Assembly: GCA_964646625.1 (NCBI GenBank)
Contig: CAZYHC010000022.1
Location: 3,703-67,702 of the forward strand
Length of the DNA: 64,000 bases
Origin: DAOULT01 sp964646625
GTDB taxonomy: Bacteria > Chloroflexota > Anaerolineae > CAZYHC01
Reading direction: 5' to 3'
Both the position numbers and the translations under genes were made by a program. A model generated the notes under the pieces. It worked only from the letters and a program-made list of their open reading frames with translations, was not told the origin of the DNA and made no database searches. Positions 25,985 through 34,958 of this stretch are shown here, piece by piece. How positions within the stretch are numbered: the first letter of the stretch is position 1; the number at the start of each line of letters is the position of its first letter.

Positions 25985-26113
25985 CTATCTGAGCACCGCC
26001 TGTATACACTGGCGCAGGATATCCAGCACTTCATCGGCCTCTCCCTGGGTGATGATAAGCACCTTGCAGTTTCCTTCTGCCCGTAGTCGTGGTATAATAT
26101 AATTACCTCGACA
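25985..26113 (-). pseudogene. Short open fragment without a start codon
   Basis: On the minus strand a frame reads GNYIIPRLRAEGNCKVLII, then TQGEADEVLDILRQCIQAVL and a stop at about 25985. It has protein-like composition but no ATG/GTG with a ribosome site, and runs into the antisense of the next gene. It may be the tail of a lost gene. Confidence 0.3.
26093..26098 (+). promoter_or_regulatory. -10 box before the LCP-family gene
   Basis: TATAAT 50 bp before the ATG at 26149; the -35 region (TTTCCT at 17 bp) is poor. Confidence 0.4.
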
Positions 26114-26148
26114 TAAGCAACCGGCAGATACGGGGGAATGAGGTAGCC

Positions 26149-27738
26149 ATGAACGATTTACTGCGACAGAGCATTGTGGCCGCCCAGGCAGGGAACAGGG
26201 CCGAGGCTCGTCGTCTTCTTACTCAGGTTGTGGCCCAAAATCCATACTCTGAGCACGCCTGGCTCTGGCTCAGCAGCATGGTCGAGACGGACAGACAGCG
26301 CGAAGTCTGTCTGGAGAACGTGTTGGCTATCAATCCCCGAAACGCTTACGCCATGGCGGGATTGAGAAAACTGAGAGCACAAAGGACCAGGCTGCTGCCT
26401 TCTGGCTCCGCCCAGGCCACCCCTGTTTCTCCAAAGGCTGCCAGGCGAAACAATTCCCTGCTTTTCTACCACATCGTCGTAGGGGTCTTGTTCTTTACCG
26501 TTGTTATGGGGTTTGCGGTACGCGCTTTTTTGTTGGTTTACCCTCTGATCACCGAACGTATCGCCCCCGGTGCTCCCCACTCCGCGTCCGTTATGGTGGT
26601 CTGGGCCGATGCTACCCTGGGAGGCAGATATGCCCCATCGCCTATTCCGCTTTGTGAGAAGCCCGGCGTGATTCCGGCTAATGGGGTCTGGATCCCACAT
26701 GATACCAGACTGGAGGTGTATGAGTTCAGGAAGGAGCGCGGAGCTTACTTCTTCCGGGTGGCCTATCAGGGAAAGAGCGGCTGGGTTTCGGGCAACCTGG
26801 TGCGGTTCAGCGCAAACTTGCCTGAGCCGACGCCGGGACCAATGCCCGCTTCCGCCCCCACAGCGCAGTTGCCCGTGCCTGCCCCAACCGTAGCCCCCAC
26901 GCCTGTACCGGCCTCGGCCGGAATACCTGCCGGGGTGGTAAAGGACAGGGTGAACATCCTCCTCCTGGGTATTGACAAGCGGCCGGGCGAAGGAAGAAGC
27001 TGGCGTACCGACGCCATAATCCTGGTCACTATCGATCCGGCAAACAAGACAGTGGGGATGCTTTCCATCCCTCGCGACCTGTGGGTGACCATCCCGGGTT
27101 ATGGGGAGAACCGCATCAACACGGCCTATTCCAGGGGGGAATCCAAAGGCTATCCCGGCGGGGGGGCGGCATTGATCAAGGAAACGGTGCGATACAATCT
27201 GGCCGTGCCTGTGCACTATTACGTCTACCTCGATTTCGAGGGCTTCAGGGAGTTCATCGACGCTATCGGCGGCATCGACGTCAACGTGCGGAGAGAGATC
27301 AGGGACGATGAATACCCGGATGACAGCTATGGCTACGATCCCCTCTACATACCGGCCGGCCCACAACACATGAACGGCGATATGGCCCTCAAATACACCC
27401 GTACCCGCCATGGCACCAGCGATTTCGACCGCTCCAGGCGCCAACGGGACGTGTTGCTGGCCGTTCGTGACAAGGTGCTCCGCCTGGACCTTTTGCCCAG
27501 AGTCCCTGAGTTGATGACCACTCTGGCCGATAATATTCAGACCGACCTCCAGTTACACCAGATACTGGCCCTGGCTCAACTGGCTATCGAGATCGACCAG
27601 AACAACGTAAGGATGGCCGCCATCGATGGCTCGATGACGACCGCCCACCGCACTGAGACGGGAGCTTCCGTCTTGCTGCCCCGGTACGATAAAATCCGCC
27701 CCCTGATTGAGGAGATGTTCATCCCAGGTTCACCATAA
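26149..27738 (+). CDS. LytR-CpsA-Psr (LCP) family protein with N-terminal TPR-like and SH3-like parts
   Basis: 529 residues. Residues 1-80 form a TPR-like helical repeat (ARRLLTQVVAQNPYSEHAWLWLSS), 101-135 a membrane anchor, about 155-222 an SH3-like segment (SGWVSGNLVRF), 225-262 a Pro-rich linker, and about 265-450 the LCP domain with ILLLGIDKRPGEG, WRTDAIILV, MLSIPRDLWV, RINTAY, GGIDVNV, and KYTRTRHGTSDFDRSRRQR. LCP enzymes attach polyprenyl-phosphate-linked glycopolymers to the cell wall or related carriers. It could serve the polysaccharide locus 10 kb away. A near-copy of its C-terminal end appears as a fossil at 37323-37460. Confidence 0.92.
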   Translation: MNDLLRQSIVAAQAGNRAEARRLLTQVVAQNPYSEHAWLWLSSMVETDRQREVCLENVLAINPRNAYAMAGLRKLRAQRTRLLPSGSAQATPVSPKAARRNNSLLFYHIVVGVLFFTVVMGFAVRAFLLVYPLITERIAPGAPHSASVMVVWADATLGGRYAPSPIPLCEKPGVIPANGVWIPHDTRLEVYEFRKERGAYFFRVAYQGKSGWVSGNLVRFSANLPEPTPGPMPASAPTAQLPVPAPTVAPTPVPASAGIPAGVVKDRVNILLLGIDKRPGEGRSWRTDAIILVTIDPANKTVGMLSIPRDLWVTIPGYGENRINTAYSRGESKGYPGGGAALIKETVRYNLAVPVHYYVYLDFEGFREFIDAIGGIDVNVRREIRDDEYPDDSYGYDPLYIPAGPQHMNGDMALKYTRTRHGTSDFDRSRRQRDVLLAVRDKVLRLDLLPRVPELMTTLADNIQTDLQLHQILALAQLAIEIDQNNVRMAAIDGSMTTAHRTETGASVLLPRYDKIRPLIEEMFIPGSP

Positions 27739-27760
27739 GCTCGTAAGTTCTACATGCACT

Positions 27761-30142
27761 CTACTCATACGCCAACACTTCGCGCACGGTGAGCCGCGAG
27801 GCACTGCGCGCCGGCAGGAAGCTGGCCAGGGCCGCCAGGATGACCACCACCACCAGCCAGACCATCACGCCGCTCGCCGAAAAGGTATAGCTGAGAGGGA
27901 CCTGTAGTAAGGCCATCCCCAGGGGGGCGCTGAGGAGCTTGCCCAGTGGGAAGGCCAGCACCGACCCCAGCAGCCAACTGATCGCCCCGATGATGACCCC
28001 CTCGACTATGAAGATCTGTAACATGGCGCCGTCCGAGGCTCCAATGGCCCGCATGACCCCGATCTCACGCGTCCGCTCCAGCACGTTGATGCTCATCGTG
28101 CCCATCAGCCCCAACCCCCCCACTACGGCCAGCAGCGCGGCCAGGATCAGGAGGATGACCGCCAGCAGGCCAAGCCCGGACCTCGACTCCTCACGCTCTT
28201 CGGCGATTTTGGCTATGGCCCTGACGCGCAGGCCCACGCGCTCGAAGTGTGTTTCCAACCTCTGCGCCACTTCAGATTGAAAGCCTGCGTCGTGTTGCTC
28301 GGCCACCATCCACACGCTGCTGGCGCGTCCCACGTCACGCACCACGCGCGAGAAGTAGGGATAGTTGGCATAGGCGTAAGGGACCGTGTGTAGGAAGACG
28401 CCGACCACCCGCCAGGTGGTCTCCCGCCCCTCGATCTTGAACACGATCTCGTCGCCCACTTCGATGTCAGGATCGTCCTCAAGCACCTCGGTGGCGATGA
28501 CCACCCCGTTCTCGTCCTCCGGGAGCAGCCAGCGTCCCTCGACAATGATGGGCTTGATCAGACCGGTCCCCACAGGCAGGCCGAACATGAGAATGTTGCC
28601 GCTCTCGGTATCGTCGGCGCGCACCCGACGAGCGGTGGCGGAGCCCACCCCCTTCGCCTCGACCACGCCCGGCACCTGCCGCGCCTGGCACTCCAGGTGC
28701 GCCCGCCGATAGGGGCGATTGAAGGTCACCTCGATGTCGTAATGCCACAGTTGCCACAGCTCGTCGAGGGTGAGTATCAGCGAGGCGCGCACGCTGAAGA
28801 CGCTGATAAACGGGGCCCCGCCCAGGGTCAGGGTAATCAGGGTGAGGACCAGCCGCCCCCGGCGGCGAAAGGTGTTGCGCAGCGAGAGCAGCAAGGGGCG
28901 AGACAGGCCGCGCACCCGCTGGAGCAGGCGGTCGATGAGGCCCTTCCCAAATTGCCCTTTGCCCAGTCCATAATCGCTCATCGCTTCACGCACCGTGACG
29001 CTGGTCCCTTTGATGATGGGATAGAGCGCCGCCAGGAGCGGCACCATGAGGGCAACCGCAACTTGAAGGGCCAGCACCCGGAGCGGCACGCCGAAACTCT
29101 CCAGGTCGAAGTTAAGCAGACCGGCCATGAGCCGGCTGAACAGGCGCGCCCCCAGCACGCCCAACGGCACGGCGATGACCAGCGCGAGCAGGCCGAAGGT
29201 GAGCACCAGAGTGAAGTACATGCCCATGACCTGGCTGGTACGAGCGCCAATAGCTTTCATCACCCCGATCTGCCGCACCTGCTGGGCCAGCAGAGCCGAG
29301 ATGGTGTTGATCACCAGGAAGGCGCTCAGGAGGAGGGAGGGGAAACCAAGCCCCCCTAAAAGCAATACAACCGCCTGGAGGATGTCGTAGAGCGGATGTT
29401 TGCCCGGATCGGGCACCTGCGTCCAGGAGACGGCCCGCCCGCTTTTCTCCACCTTTTTCTGCACCTTTTCGGCCACGCGCTGGATGTATTTCTTATCATC
29501 CGCGTTCTGGGCCACCACGATGTGCAGCTCGTTGAAATCGTGCGGCTCGCCCAGCCACTCCAGGGTGTCGAAGGTGATGTAACCGTAGACTACGCCATCA
29601 AAGATGGCTGGCCTCTGGGATAGATCGTGGGTGAGACCGGCGAGGCGCAACTGGCGCTGCTTGCCGCTGGGCGTCTTGACCAGCACCACCTGGCCCACCT
29701 CCGCCTCCGCCAGACTAAGCGCGGCGCGCTCGACCAGCATCTCGTGTTCGGGCGGGGGCCACGCCCCACTTTCGGACCTGACCTTGTTGACGCGGATGTC
29801 GTCGTAGTCGTCAATGGCGAACAGTCGGAGTTCGCGCCACTCGTCTGGCCCAACCTGGAGACGCATGGTGGCGTTACGCCGCCCCTCTGCTTCCTTCACT
29901 CCCTGCATGTGGCGCACGACCTGAACCAGGTCGTGGTCAAAGGGGTCGTCGGTGTAGATTGTGGCGCTGGAAGGACTGATGGCGGCGTAGCTTTCGGCCA
30001 GGTCCCGCGACAGGACTTCCCGCGAGATGGCGATCACCCCCACGGCGAAGATGCCCACCGCGATGGAGAGCACCACCAGCACGGTGCGGGTCTTGTTTCC
30101 CCAGACGTCGCTCAGTACCTTTTTCCAGCGTGGACTAAGCAT
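27761..30142 (-). CDS. ABC transporter permease, FtsX/MacB superfamily (two-unit type)
   Basis: 793 residues from the ATG at 30142, chosen because GGGGAGG stands nine bases upstream; an in-frame ATG at 30160 has no such site. A first membrane segment (TRTVLVVLSIAVGIFAVGV) precedes a periplasmic MacB-like domain, three membrane segments, a cytoplasmic joint, and a second copy of the same plan ending in a FtsX domain (MGTMSINVLERTREIGVMRAIGASDGAM). This duplicated form occurs in exporters of lipids or peptides driven by LolD/MacB-type ATPases, encoded here by the overlapping upstream gene. Confidence 0.9.
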   Translation of the reverse strand: MLSPRWKKVLSDVWGNKTRTVLVVLSIAVGIFAVGVIAISREVLSRDLAESYAAISPSSATIYTDDPFDHDLVQVVRHMQGVKEAEGRRNATMRLQVGPDEWRELRLFAIDDYDDIRVNKVRSESGAWPPPEHEMLVERAALSLAEAEVGQVVLVKTPSGKQRQLRLAGLTHDLSQRPAIFDGVVYGYITFDTLEWLGEPHDFNELHIVVAQNADDKKYIQRVAEKVQKKVEKSGRAVSWTQVPDPGKHPLYDILQAVVLLLGGLGFPSLLLSAFLVINTISALLAQQVRQIGVMKAIGARTSQVMGMYFTLVLTFGLLALVIAVPLGVLGARLFSRLMAGLLNFDLESFGVPLRVLALQVAVALMVPLLAALYPIIKGTSVTVREAMSDYGLGKGQFGKGLIDRLLQRVRGLSRPLLLSLRNTFRRRGRLVLTLITLTLGGAPFISVFSVRASLILTLDELWQLWHYDIEVTFNRPYRRAHLECQARQVPGVVEAKGVGSATARRVRADDTESGNILMFGLPVGTGLIKPIIVEGRWLLPEDENGVVIATEVLEDDPDIEVGDEIVFKIEGRETTWRVVGVFLHTVPYAYANYPYFSRVVRDVGRASSVWMVAEQHDAGFQSEVAQRLETHFERVGLRVRAIAKIAEEREESRSGLGLLAVILLILAALLAVVGGLGLMGTMSINVLERTREIGVMRAIGASDGAMLQIFIVEGVIIGAISWLLGSVLAFPLGKLLSAPLGMALLQVPLSYTFSASGVMVWLVVVVILAALASFLPARSASRLTVREVLAYE

Positions 30143-30896
30143 CGTCGATAACCTCCCCATCGGACAGGATGACGGTGCGCGACACCTGCCGGGCCAGGTC
30201 CCGGTCGTGGGTCACCATCAGAAACGTCTTGCCCTGAGCCACCAGGCTCTGGAAGAGATTGAAGACCGCCTCTGCCGTCCCGGAGTCCAGGTTGCCCGTA
30301 GGCTCGTCGGCCGCCACGATGGGAGGATCGTTGGCCAGGGCGCGGGCAATAGCCACCCGCTGCTGTTGGCCGCCTGAAATGGCGGCGGGCAGCTTGTGGG
30401 CCTCTTCCGCCATCTCCACCTGCTCCAGCAGGTGCATGGCTCGCTCCCGGCGCTGGCGTGGCGAATACATGTGGCAGAAATCCATGGGCAGCATCACGTT
30501 CTCGAGCGCCGACAGCGACGGCAGCAGTTGGAAGAACTGAAAGATGACCCCCACGTGGCGGCCTCGCCACTCGGCCATTTGATCCTCGTTGAGGGTATGC
30601 ACCGCCACGTCGCCCACCAACACCTCCCCTGAAGTGGGCCGGTCGAGGCCGGTGATCACGTTGATGAGCGTGGACTTGCCGCTGCCCGACTTGCCGATGA
30701 CGGCCACAAACTCGCCGGCGCCCACCTGTAAGTCGATGCCCTTGAGGGCGGGAAAGGGGCCTGCCGCGCTCTCGTAGGTCTTCACCACCTGTCGCAGCTC
30801 GATGAGATGTTCATTGCCATTTCGGTAGCGCCCGTTCGACAACGAACCGTTCGCTGTTCCATTTGGTCCATTTCGCTGAAACCAGCGTCCAAACAT
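30135..30896 (-). CDS. ABC transporter ATP-binding protein, LolD/MacB type
   Basis: 253 residues. Walker A GKSGSGKST, Q-loop FQFFQLLP, signature ISGGQQQR, Walker B PPIVAADEPTGNLDS and switch His in MVTHD are intact. The stop overlaps the permease start by eight bases. The first 30 residues (RNGPNGTANGSLSNGRYRNG) precede the normal beginning at IELRQVVKTY and are coded by an AGCGAACG-type DNA repeat; they are probably disordered. Confidence 0.94.
   Translation of the reverse strand: MFGRWFQRNGPNGTANGSLSNGRYRNGNEHLIELRQVVKTYESAAGPFPALKGIDLQVGAGEFVAVIGKSGSGKSTLINVITGLDRPTSGEVLVGDVAVHTLNEDQMAEWRGRHVGVIFQFFQLLPSLSALENVMLPMDFCHMYSPRQRRERAMHLLEQVEMAEEAHKLPAAISGGQQQRVAIARALANDPPIVAADEPTGNLDSGTAEAVFNLFQSLVAQGKTFLMVTHDRDLARQVSRTVILSDGEVIDDA
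30829..30862. repeat. AGCGAACG-type repeat at the start of an ABC ATPase gene
   Basis: On the minus strand AACAGCGAACGGTTCGTTG followed by TCGAACGGGCG, close to the element nested at 23426-23443 (AGCGAACGTTCGTTGTTG). It codes for the Asn/Gly-rich N-terminal extension. Confidence 0.65.
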
Positions 30897-30923
30897 AAGT
30901 ACCTTCCATCAACTTATACGCTG

Positions 30924-30960
30924 GAATAAAGGCGAACCCATTGAGAGTTCGCCTTTATTC
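30924..30960 (-). terminator. Stem-loop between hydrolase and ABC ATPase genes
   Basis: Perfect 14-bp arms GAATAAAGGCGAAC and GTTCGCCTTTATTC around a nine-base loop. There is no T-run outside the stem, but the arm itself is T-rich, so it may stop transcription leaving the hydrolase gene. Confidence 0.6.
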
Positions 30961-31013
30961 GAATGGCCCGGCCTGGTGACCGCAGACTTCCAGGCATCAT
31001 CCGCACGTCGTTA

Positions 31014-32366
31014 TTAAATGTACTCGTCCAGCCAATCAAACATACGCTGGCTGGAGACGGCCAGCGCCCCGGTCTGGCAGTGGACTAAGCCCGTGTCCTC
31101 CTCCGTGAACAGCATGTAGTCTTTCGGGCACTTCAAGGCCTCGTACAGCTTTTTCCCCTGACTGAAGTCATCGGCCGTACCGTCCATAATCAGCATCCGG
31201 CACGTGATCTGGTCCGTGATCCCCTCATTGGTGAAGTCTTTCATCTTGATCATCAGATCGGCCGGCGAGGTGGCTCCATGTTTCCACATGGAATCCTTGA
31301 GCCCCCACCCGATAAGCGGGATGCCCCTGGCTAATTCCTCCATTTGAGCGTTGAAGGCCTGGGGGTCAGTCTCCAGGAGCTTGATTAGATCGGGATTGAA
31401 CGCCGCGATGAATCCGTAGAAGATGTCGGCCCACCTATATACGCCCGGGTTGGCGATGCAGATCTTAAGGCGCTTCTCAAACGCCGCGGCCCGGGGCGCC
31501 AGCGCACCACCCATGCTGATCCCCATCAGGGCGATGCGGTCAGGATCGACGCCCGGCGTGTTAATCGCGAAGTCCACCACCGGGGTGATGACCTTTTCCC
31601 AATCGGGCCGGAAGGGGAGGCCCTGCAACCGAATCACCTTGCCCTGGCCGGGACCGTCGAACAGCAGGCAGTGATAACCGCGCTTGATCGCCCCATCCGC
31701 CAGGAACTTGCAATGCTCGGCCCAGCCATCACGTCCCTGGTGAACGATCAGGACAGGCGCCCTCTCTCCGGCAATAGGCGACCGGAAAAAGTAGCCGGGA
31801 AGGGTGGTGCCCTCGTACGGAATCTCGACCGGCTGCGCAGGAATGGACAGCAGTTCGAGCGCCTTGATGAAACAGGGGACGCTTTGCTCCGCCATTTGCT
31901 GCACTTCAGGATCCTTGGGCTCTGGATGACGATGGAGAGCAGCCATGTAATAATTAGCGGCTCTCAAATAGGCTTCTCCCGCACTGACTTTGTGGCCCCC
32001 CGCCTCGCTCTGTTCCGCGTACCCGCGAACCCTTTCGGCCGTCTTGAGCCACTCCTGCGGCCAGCTATACTCATCATCGGCGTTGATGCGACTGGCGGTG
32101 TCGAGACACTCCCCGATATCCGCCAGGCCCTGCCAGGTGTGGCCCAGGTAAAACAGCAACACGTTGTCCAGGATCGGATCGGCCATCATGCCTAACTCGT
32201 ACCAGGGACGCTCGGCCTCCTCAGGAGATGGCGCGTTTCTGGTAACCTGCTCGGCCACGTTCTCCGCTTTAGCAGCTCGCGGCAGTCCGATTCCAAGCGC
32301 GGCCGCGCCTGCGGCCATCCCTATGCCCTTCAGTATACGGCGTCTGGTGATGCGATTTTCTTTCAT
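31014..32366 (-). CDS. Tat-exported alpha/beta hydrolase (dienelactone hydrolase/FrsA-like)
   Basis: 450 residues. The N-terminus ITRRRILKGIGMAAGAAALG is a twin-arginine signal. The alpha/beta hydrolase core has the nucleophile elbow GISMGG (Ser at about 281), a candidate acid Asp in MLIMDGTADDF (about 395) and His in TGLVHCQTG (about 428). Overall layout (helical N-terminal cap, then LLFDGPGQGK) resembles the DUF1100/FrsA and 2,6-dihydropseudooxynicotine hydrolase group acting on C-C or ester bonds. Substrate unknown. Its ATG overlaps the stop of an upstream receiver-only regulator (ATGA), an odd coupling for an exported enzyme. Confidence 0.87.
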   Translation of the reverse strand: MKENRITRRRILKGIGMAAGAAALGIGLPRAAKAENVAEQVTRNAPSPEEAERPWYELGMMADPILDNVLLFYLGHTWQGLADIGECLDTASRINADDEYSWPQEWLKTAERVRGYAEQSEAGGHKVSAGEAYLRAANYYMAALHRHPEPKDPEVQQMAEQSVPCFIKALELLSIPAQPVEIPYEGTTLPGYFFRSPIAGERAPVLIVHQGRDGWAEHCKFLADGAIKRGYHCLLFDGPGQGKVIRLQGLPFRPDWEKVITPVVDFAINTPGVDPDRIALMGISMGGALAPRAAAFEKRLKICIANPGVYRWADIFYGFIAAFNPDLIKLLETDPQAFNAQMEELARGIPLIGWGLKDSMWKHGATSPADLMIKMKDFTNEGITDQITCRMLIMDGTADDFSQGKKLYEALKCPKDYMLFTEEDTGLVHCQTGALAVSSQRMFDWLDEYI

Positions 32367-32812
32367 GGTTTTCTCCTTATTCTTTTTGATTTGATTTTGC
32401 CAACAGAATTCTGGTTGTCAGCAACCGTTCTGGCGGGACTCCTTTCGCTCCAGACCCGACGGATCGCTTCGATCAACGTCTGGATGGGCGTCCCCTTCTC
32501 GATGAAGGCATCCACGCCCACCCGCGCCGCCCGCTCGCGAGCGGAGGGGTGACTGTGGATGGTCAGCACCACCACCCCTTTGGCCAGATGGCGCTCCTTG
32601 ATCTGCCGGGTGGCTTCAAAGCCATCCAGGCCCGGCATCTCCAGGTCCATCAGCACGATGTCGGGGCTGAGATTCTCAGCCTGTCGCACCGCTTCGAGAC
32701 CGTTGACCGCCTCGCCTACGACTTCCAACCCCTCCACCAATTGCAGGGCGGTCCTCAACTCCTGGCGCACCCGCTCCAGGTCGTCTACGATCAGGACCTT
32801 AATCTTGCCCAT
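32363..32812 (-). CDS. Stand-alone receiver-domain response regulator
   Basis: 149 residues from the ATG at 32812, six bases after GGAAGGTG; a GTG nine bases earlier is also possible. Receiver features: Asp10-Asp11, phosphoacceptor Asp56 (VLMDLEMPGLDG), Thr in VLTIHS and Lys in FIEKGTP. The sequence is NarL-like, but no helix-turn-helix follows; the last 25 residues are basic (KIKSKRIRRKP). It may act by protein contact or have lost its DNA-binding half. It directly precedes and overlaps the Tat hydrolase gene. Confidence 0.85.
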   Translation of the reverse strand: MGKIKVLIVDDLERVRQELRTALQLVEGLEVVGEAVNGLEAVRQAENLSPDIVLMDLEMPGLDGFEATRQIKERHLAKGVVVLTIHSHPSARERAARVGVDAFIEKGTPIQTLIEAIRRVWSERSPARTVADNQNSVGKIKSKRIRRKP

Positions 32813-32880
32813 AGTTGTCACCTTCCATCGTCTCGCTCACGTGTTCTTTCCTCACCATTTCTTCTTGGCTTTACGCCTAT

Positions 32881-32886
32881 AGTATA
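32881..32886 (-). promoter_or_regulatory. Possible -10 box before the receiver/hydrolase pair
   Basis: TATACT on the minus strand about 70 bp before the start at 32812; the -35 region is not recognisable. Confidence 0.25.
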
Positions 32887-32936
32887 GCCCACATTCCTGC
32901 CGCGCACATCGGGCTGAGGGGGTGTTTTCGGGCACT

Positions 32937-32963
32937 AAAAAAGACCGATCGGGTGATCGGTCT
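32937..32963 (-). terminator. Rho-independent terminator of the NarL-type two-component operon
   Basis: On the minus strand AGACCGATC, loop ACCC, GATCGGTCT, running into six T residues. It lies 60 bp after the stop of the regulator at 33025. Confidence 0.9.
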
Positions 32964-33024
32964 GGGGAAGTAGAAGGCTACATCGCTGGTCTCAGGACCA
33001 GCGACGGATAGCGGGACTGAAAAT

Positions 33025-33681
33025 CTATTCCTCCGCCAGTCCCTTTTTGAGGGCGTAGATCGCTGCCTGGGTGCGGTCGGCCAGGTGTAGCTTGCTCAGG
33101 ATATTGCTGACGTGGGTTTTCACCGTCTTCTCGCTGATCACCAATTCCTGGGCGATTTGGCGATTGCTCAGCCCTCCGGCGATGAGGCGCAGCACCTCCA
33201 GTTCCCGCTCGGTGAGTTCGTCGGGGGTGGGCTCCTCTGTTCCATGTGCGATCTGGTTCATCAGCTTTTTGGCGATATCGGGATGCAACTGGGTTTCCCC
33301 CCGGTGAATAGCTCGAACGGCGTCAACCAGGTCGGAGGGGGAGACGTCCTTTAGCAAGTAGCCTGAGGCCCCCGCCTTGATAGCGGGGAAAACTTTGTCG
33401 TCTTCGGCAAAGCTGGTCAAGGCGATGACTTTTGTGCCGGGGTGGGAGGCGCAAATCTGCCGCGTGGCCGCCATGCCGTCCATTTCCGGCATCACCAGAT
33501 CCATCAGCACCACGTCCGGCCGCAGTTGGCGCGCCTGTTCCACAGCATCTACGCCGTTGTCCGCTTCACCTACCACTTCGATGTCGTCCTGTAATTCGAG
33601 GAAGGTCCGCAATCCCTGGCGCACCATGGCATGGTCGTCCACGATGAGGACGGTGATCTTTTCTTCGCTCACGTTAGCCAT
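33025..33681 (-). CDS. NarL/FixJ-family response regulator
   Basis: 218 residues. Receiver domain with Asp15-Asp16, phosphoacceptor Asp61 (VLMDLVMPEMDG), Thr in IALTSF and Lys in LLKDVSP; LuxR-type helix-turn-helix at about 150-212 (LTERELEVLRLIAGGLSNRQIAQEL, then VSEKTVKTHVSNIL with I for V at one place). It overlaps the end of the cognate kinase gene by eight bases and is followed by a strong terminator. Confidence 0.96.
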   Translation of the reverse strand: MANVSEEKITVLIVDDHAMVRQGLRTFLELQDDIEVVGEADNGVDAVEQARQLRPDVVLMDLVMPEMDGMAATRQICASHPGTKVIALTSFAEDDKVFPAIKAGASGYLLKDVSPSDLVDAVRAIHRGETQLHPDIAKKLMNQIAHGTEEPTPDELTERELEVLRLIAGGLSNRQIAQELVISEKTVKTHVSNILSKLHLADRTQAAIYALKKGLAEE

Positions 33682-34858
33682 AACTTTTATCCTCCTGGAT
33701 CTGGAGGTTATCCACCCGGATACGCGTGCCCGCCCCCGGTTGCGATTCGACCGCGAAGGTCGCCCCCAGCATTTTGGCCCGCTCGCGCATACTGGTTAAG
33801 CCCAGGTGTGAGGTCTGCGAGTCAGCGCTGGCAAGCTCAAAGCCCATGCCGCGATCCTCTATCAGCAGTGAGGCCGATTCATCCCGCAGGCGCAAAGTGA
33901 CCTCCGCCTGATCGGTTTGGGCGTGCTTGGCCACGTTGTTCAGCGCTTCCTGGACGATGCGAAACAGGGCTTCCTCGGTTTCCGGCGGCAATCGTCTTTC
34001 TCCCTCCACGTGTAAGGCCACGGTCAGCCCGTCCTGGTTTTGCCGCTCGGCAATGTGCCGGCGCAGAGCGGGGATGAGTCCTTCCTCGGCCACCGTCTTG
34101 GGCCGCAATTGAGAGACGAGGTAGCGCATCTCGGTCAGAGCGTCTTTCGCCAACTCCTGGAGGCGATCCATTTGGGCCACTACCTGGGCGGGGTCCCGCT
34201 CCAGCAAGATGCGGGCCGCCTCGGCCGTGAGGGTCATGCTGAATATGGTCTGGGTGACGGAGTCGTGCAGCTCCCGGGCCAGGCGGTTGCGCTCCTGGGC
34301 GGTAGCCAGTTCTTCAACCTGGGCCGCGTAGGCTTGCAATTCGCGATGGGCGGCCTGGAGTTTGGCCAGGAGAGCCTGGCTCTCTTCGCGGGCCTCTTCA
34401 GCCTGTCGGTTGGCGATAGCGTAAAGGCAGGAAAAAAGGTTAGCGGCGACGTAGATTGAACTTTCAGTCAGACCATATTGCCAGCCGTAGGTATAAACAA
34501 ACGCCCCCGTCATAATCAAGGAAAGGACGCCGATCCATAAAAAGCCGATCCGCTGGGAGAAGAACTGCATGGATTGCATGCCAAGGAGGATGTAAAGGGC
34601 GGCAAAATAGTCATACAGGGGCAAGCTTGTCAGGATGAGAACCAAAACGCTCTGCAACGCCAGGTAGAGATGAGGATACCATTCAAAACGTCGGGTCAGC
34701 CAGGGTTCTGAGATGAGAAGCAGTAAAAAGACCGGCAGCAGGCCGGCTAAAACCCACCACCATTGATTGCCGAAGTATTCGACCAACGCACGGAGGGCAA
34801 TGCCCACAAAAATGAGGTAGGAAGCAATGTCGATTATCCTGATTTTGCGTAGAGCCAT
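33674..34858 (-). CDS. NarL-type sensor histidine kinase (HisKA_3)
   Basis: 394 residues from the ATG at 34858, six bases after GGAG; the GTG at 34870 overlaps that site. Five or six membrane segments (about 10-145) form an intramembrane sensor without a large outer loop. A coiled coil leads to the HisKA_3 H-box ERNRLARELHDSVTQ and an HATPase domain with FRIVQEALNNVAKHA, IEDRGMGF and GLTSMRERAKMLG. Layout resembles the DegS/LiaS group that senses envelope stress. The regulator gene follows with an eight-base overlap. Confidence 0.93.
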   Translation of the reverse strand: MALRKIRIIDIASYLIFVGIALRALVEYFGNQWWWVLAGLLPVFLLLLISEPWLTRRFEWYPHLYLALQSVLVLILTSLPLYDYFAALYILLGMQSMQFFSQRIGFLWIGVLSLIMTGAFVYTYGWQYGLTESSIYVAANLFSCLYAIANRQAEEAREESQALLAKLQAAHRELQAYAAQVEELATAQERNRLARELHDSVTQTIFSMTLTAEAARILLERDPAQVVAQMDRLQELAKDALTEMRYLVSQLRPKTVAEEGLIPALRRHIAERQNQDGLTVALHVEGERRLPPETEEALFRIVQEALNNVAKHAQTDQAEVTLRLRDESASLLIEDRGMGFELASADSQTSHLGLTSMRERAKMLGATFAVESQPGAGTRIRVDNLQIQEDKSYG

Positions 34859-34878
34859 AGGCATCTCCACTATGATTT

Positions 34879-34884
34879 ATTATA
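34879..34884 (-). promoter_or_regulatory. -10 box before the NarL-type operon
   Basis: TATAAT on the minus strand about 20 bp before the kinase start; upstream -35 (TGCCAG at 17 bp) is weak. Confidence 0.4.
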
Positions 34885-34958
34885 ACGGATTTTGCACATT
34901 GCTGGCAGTAGTTGGCGGCCAATCCTGCGTATGACCAGGAGTCCCGGACATCATGATC

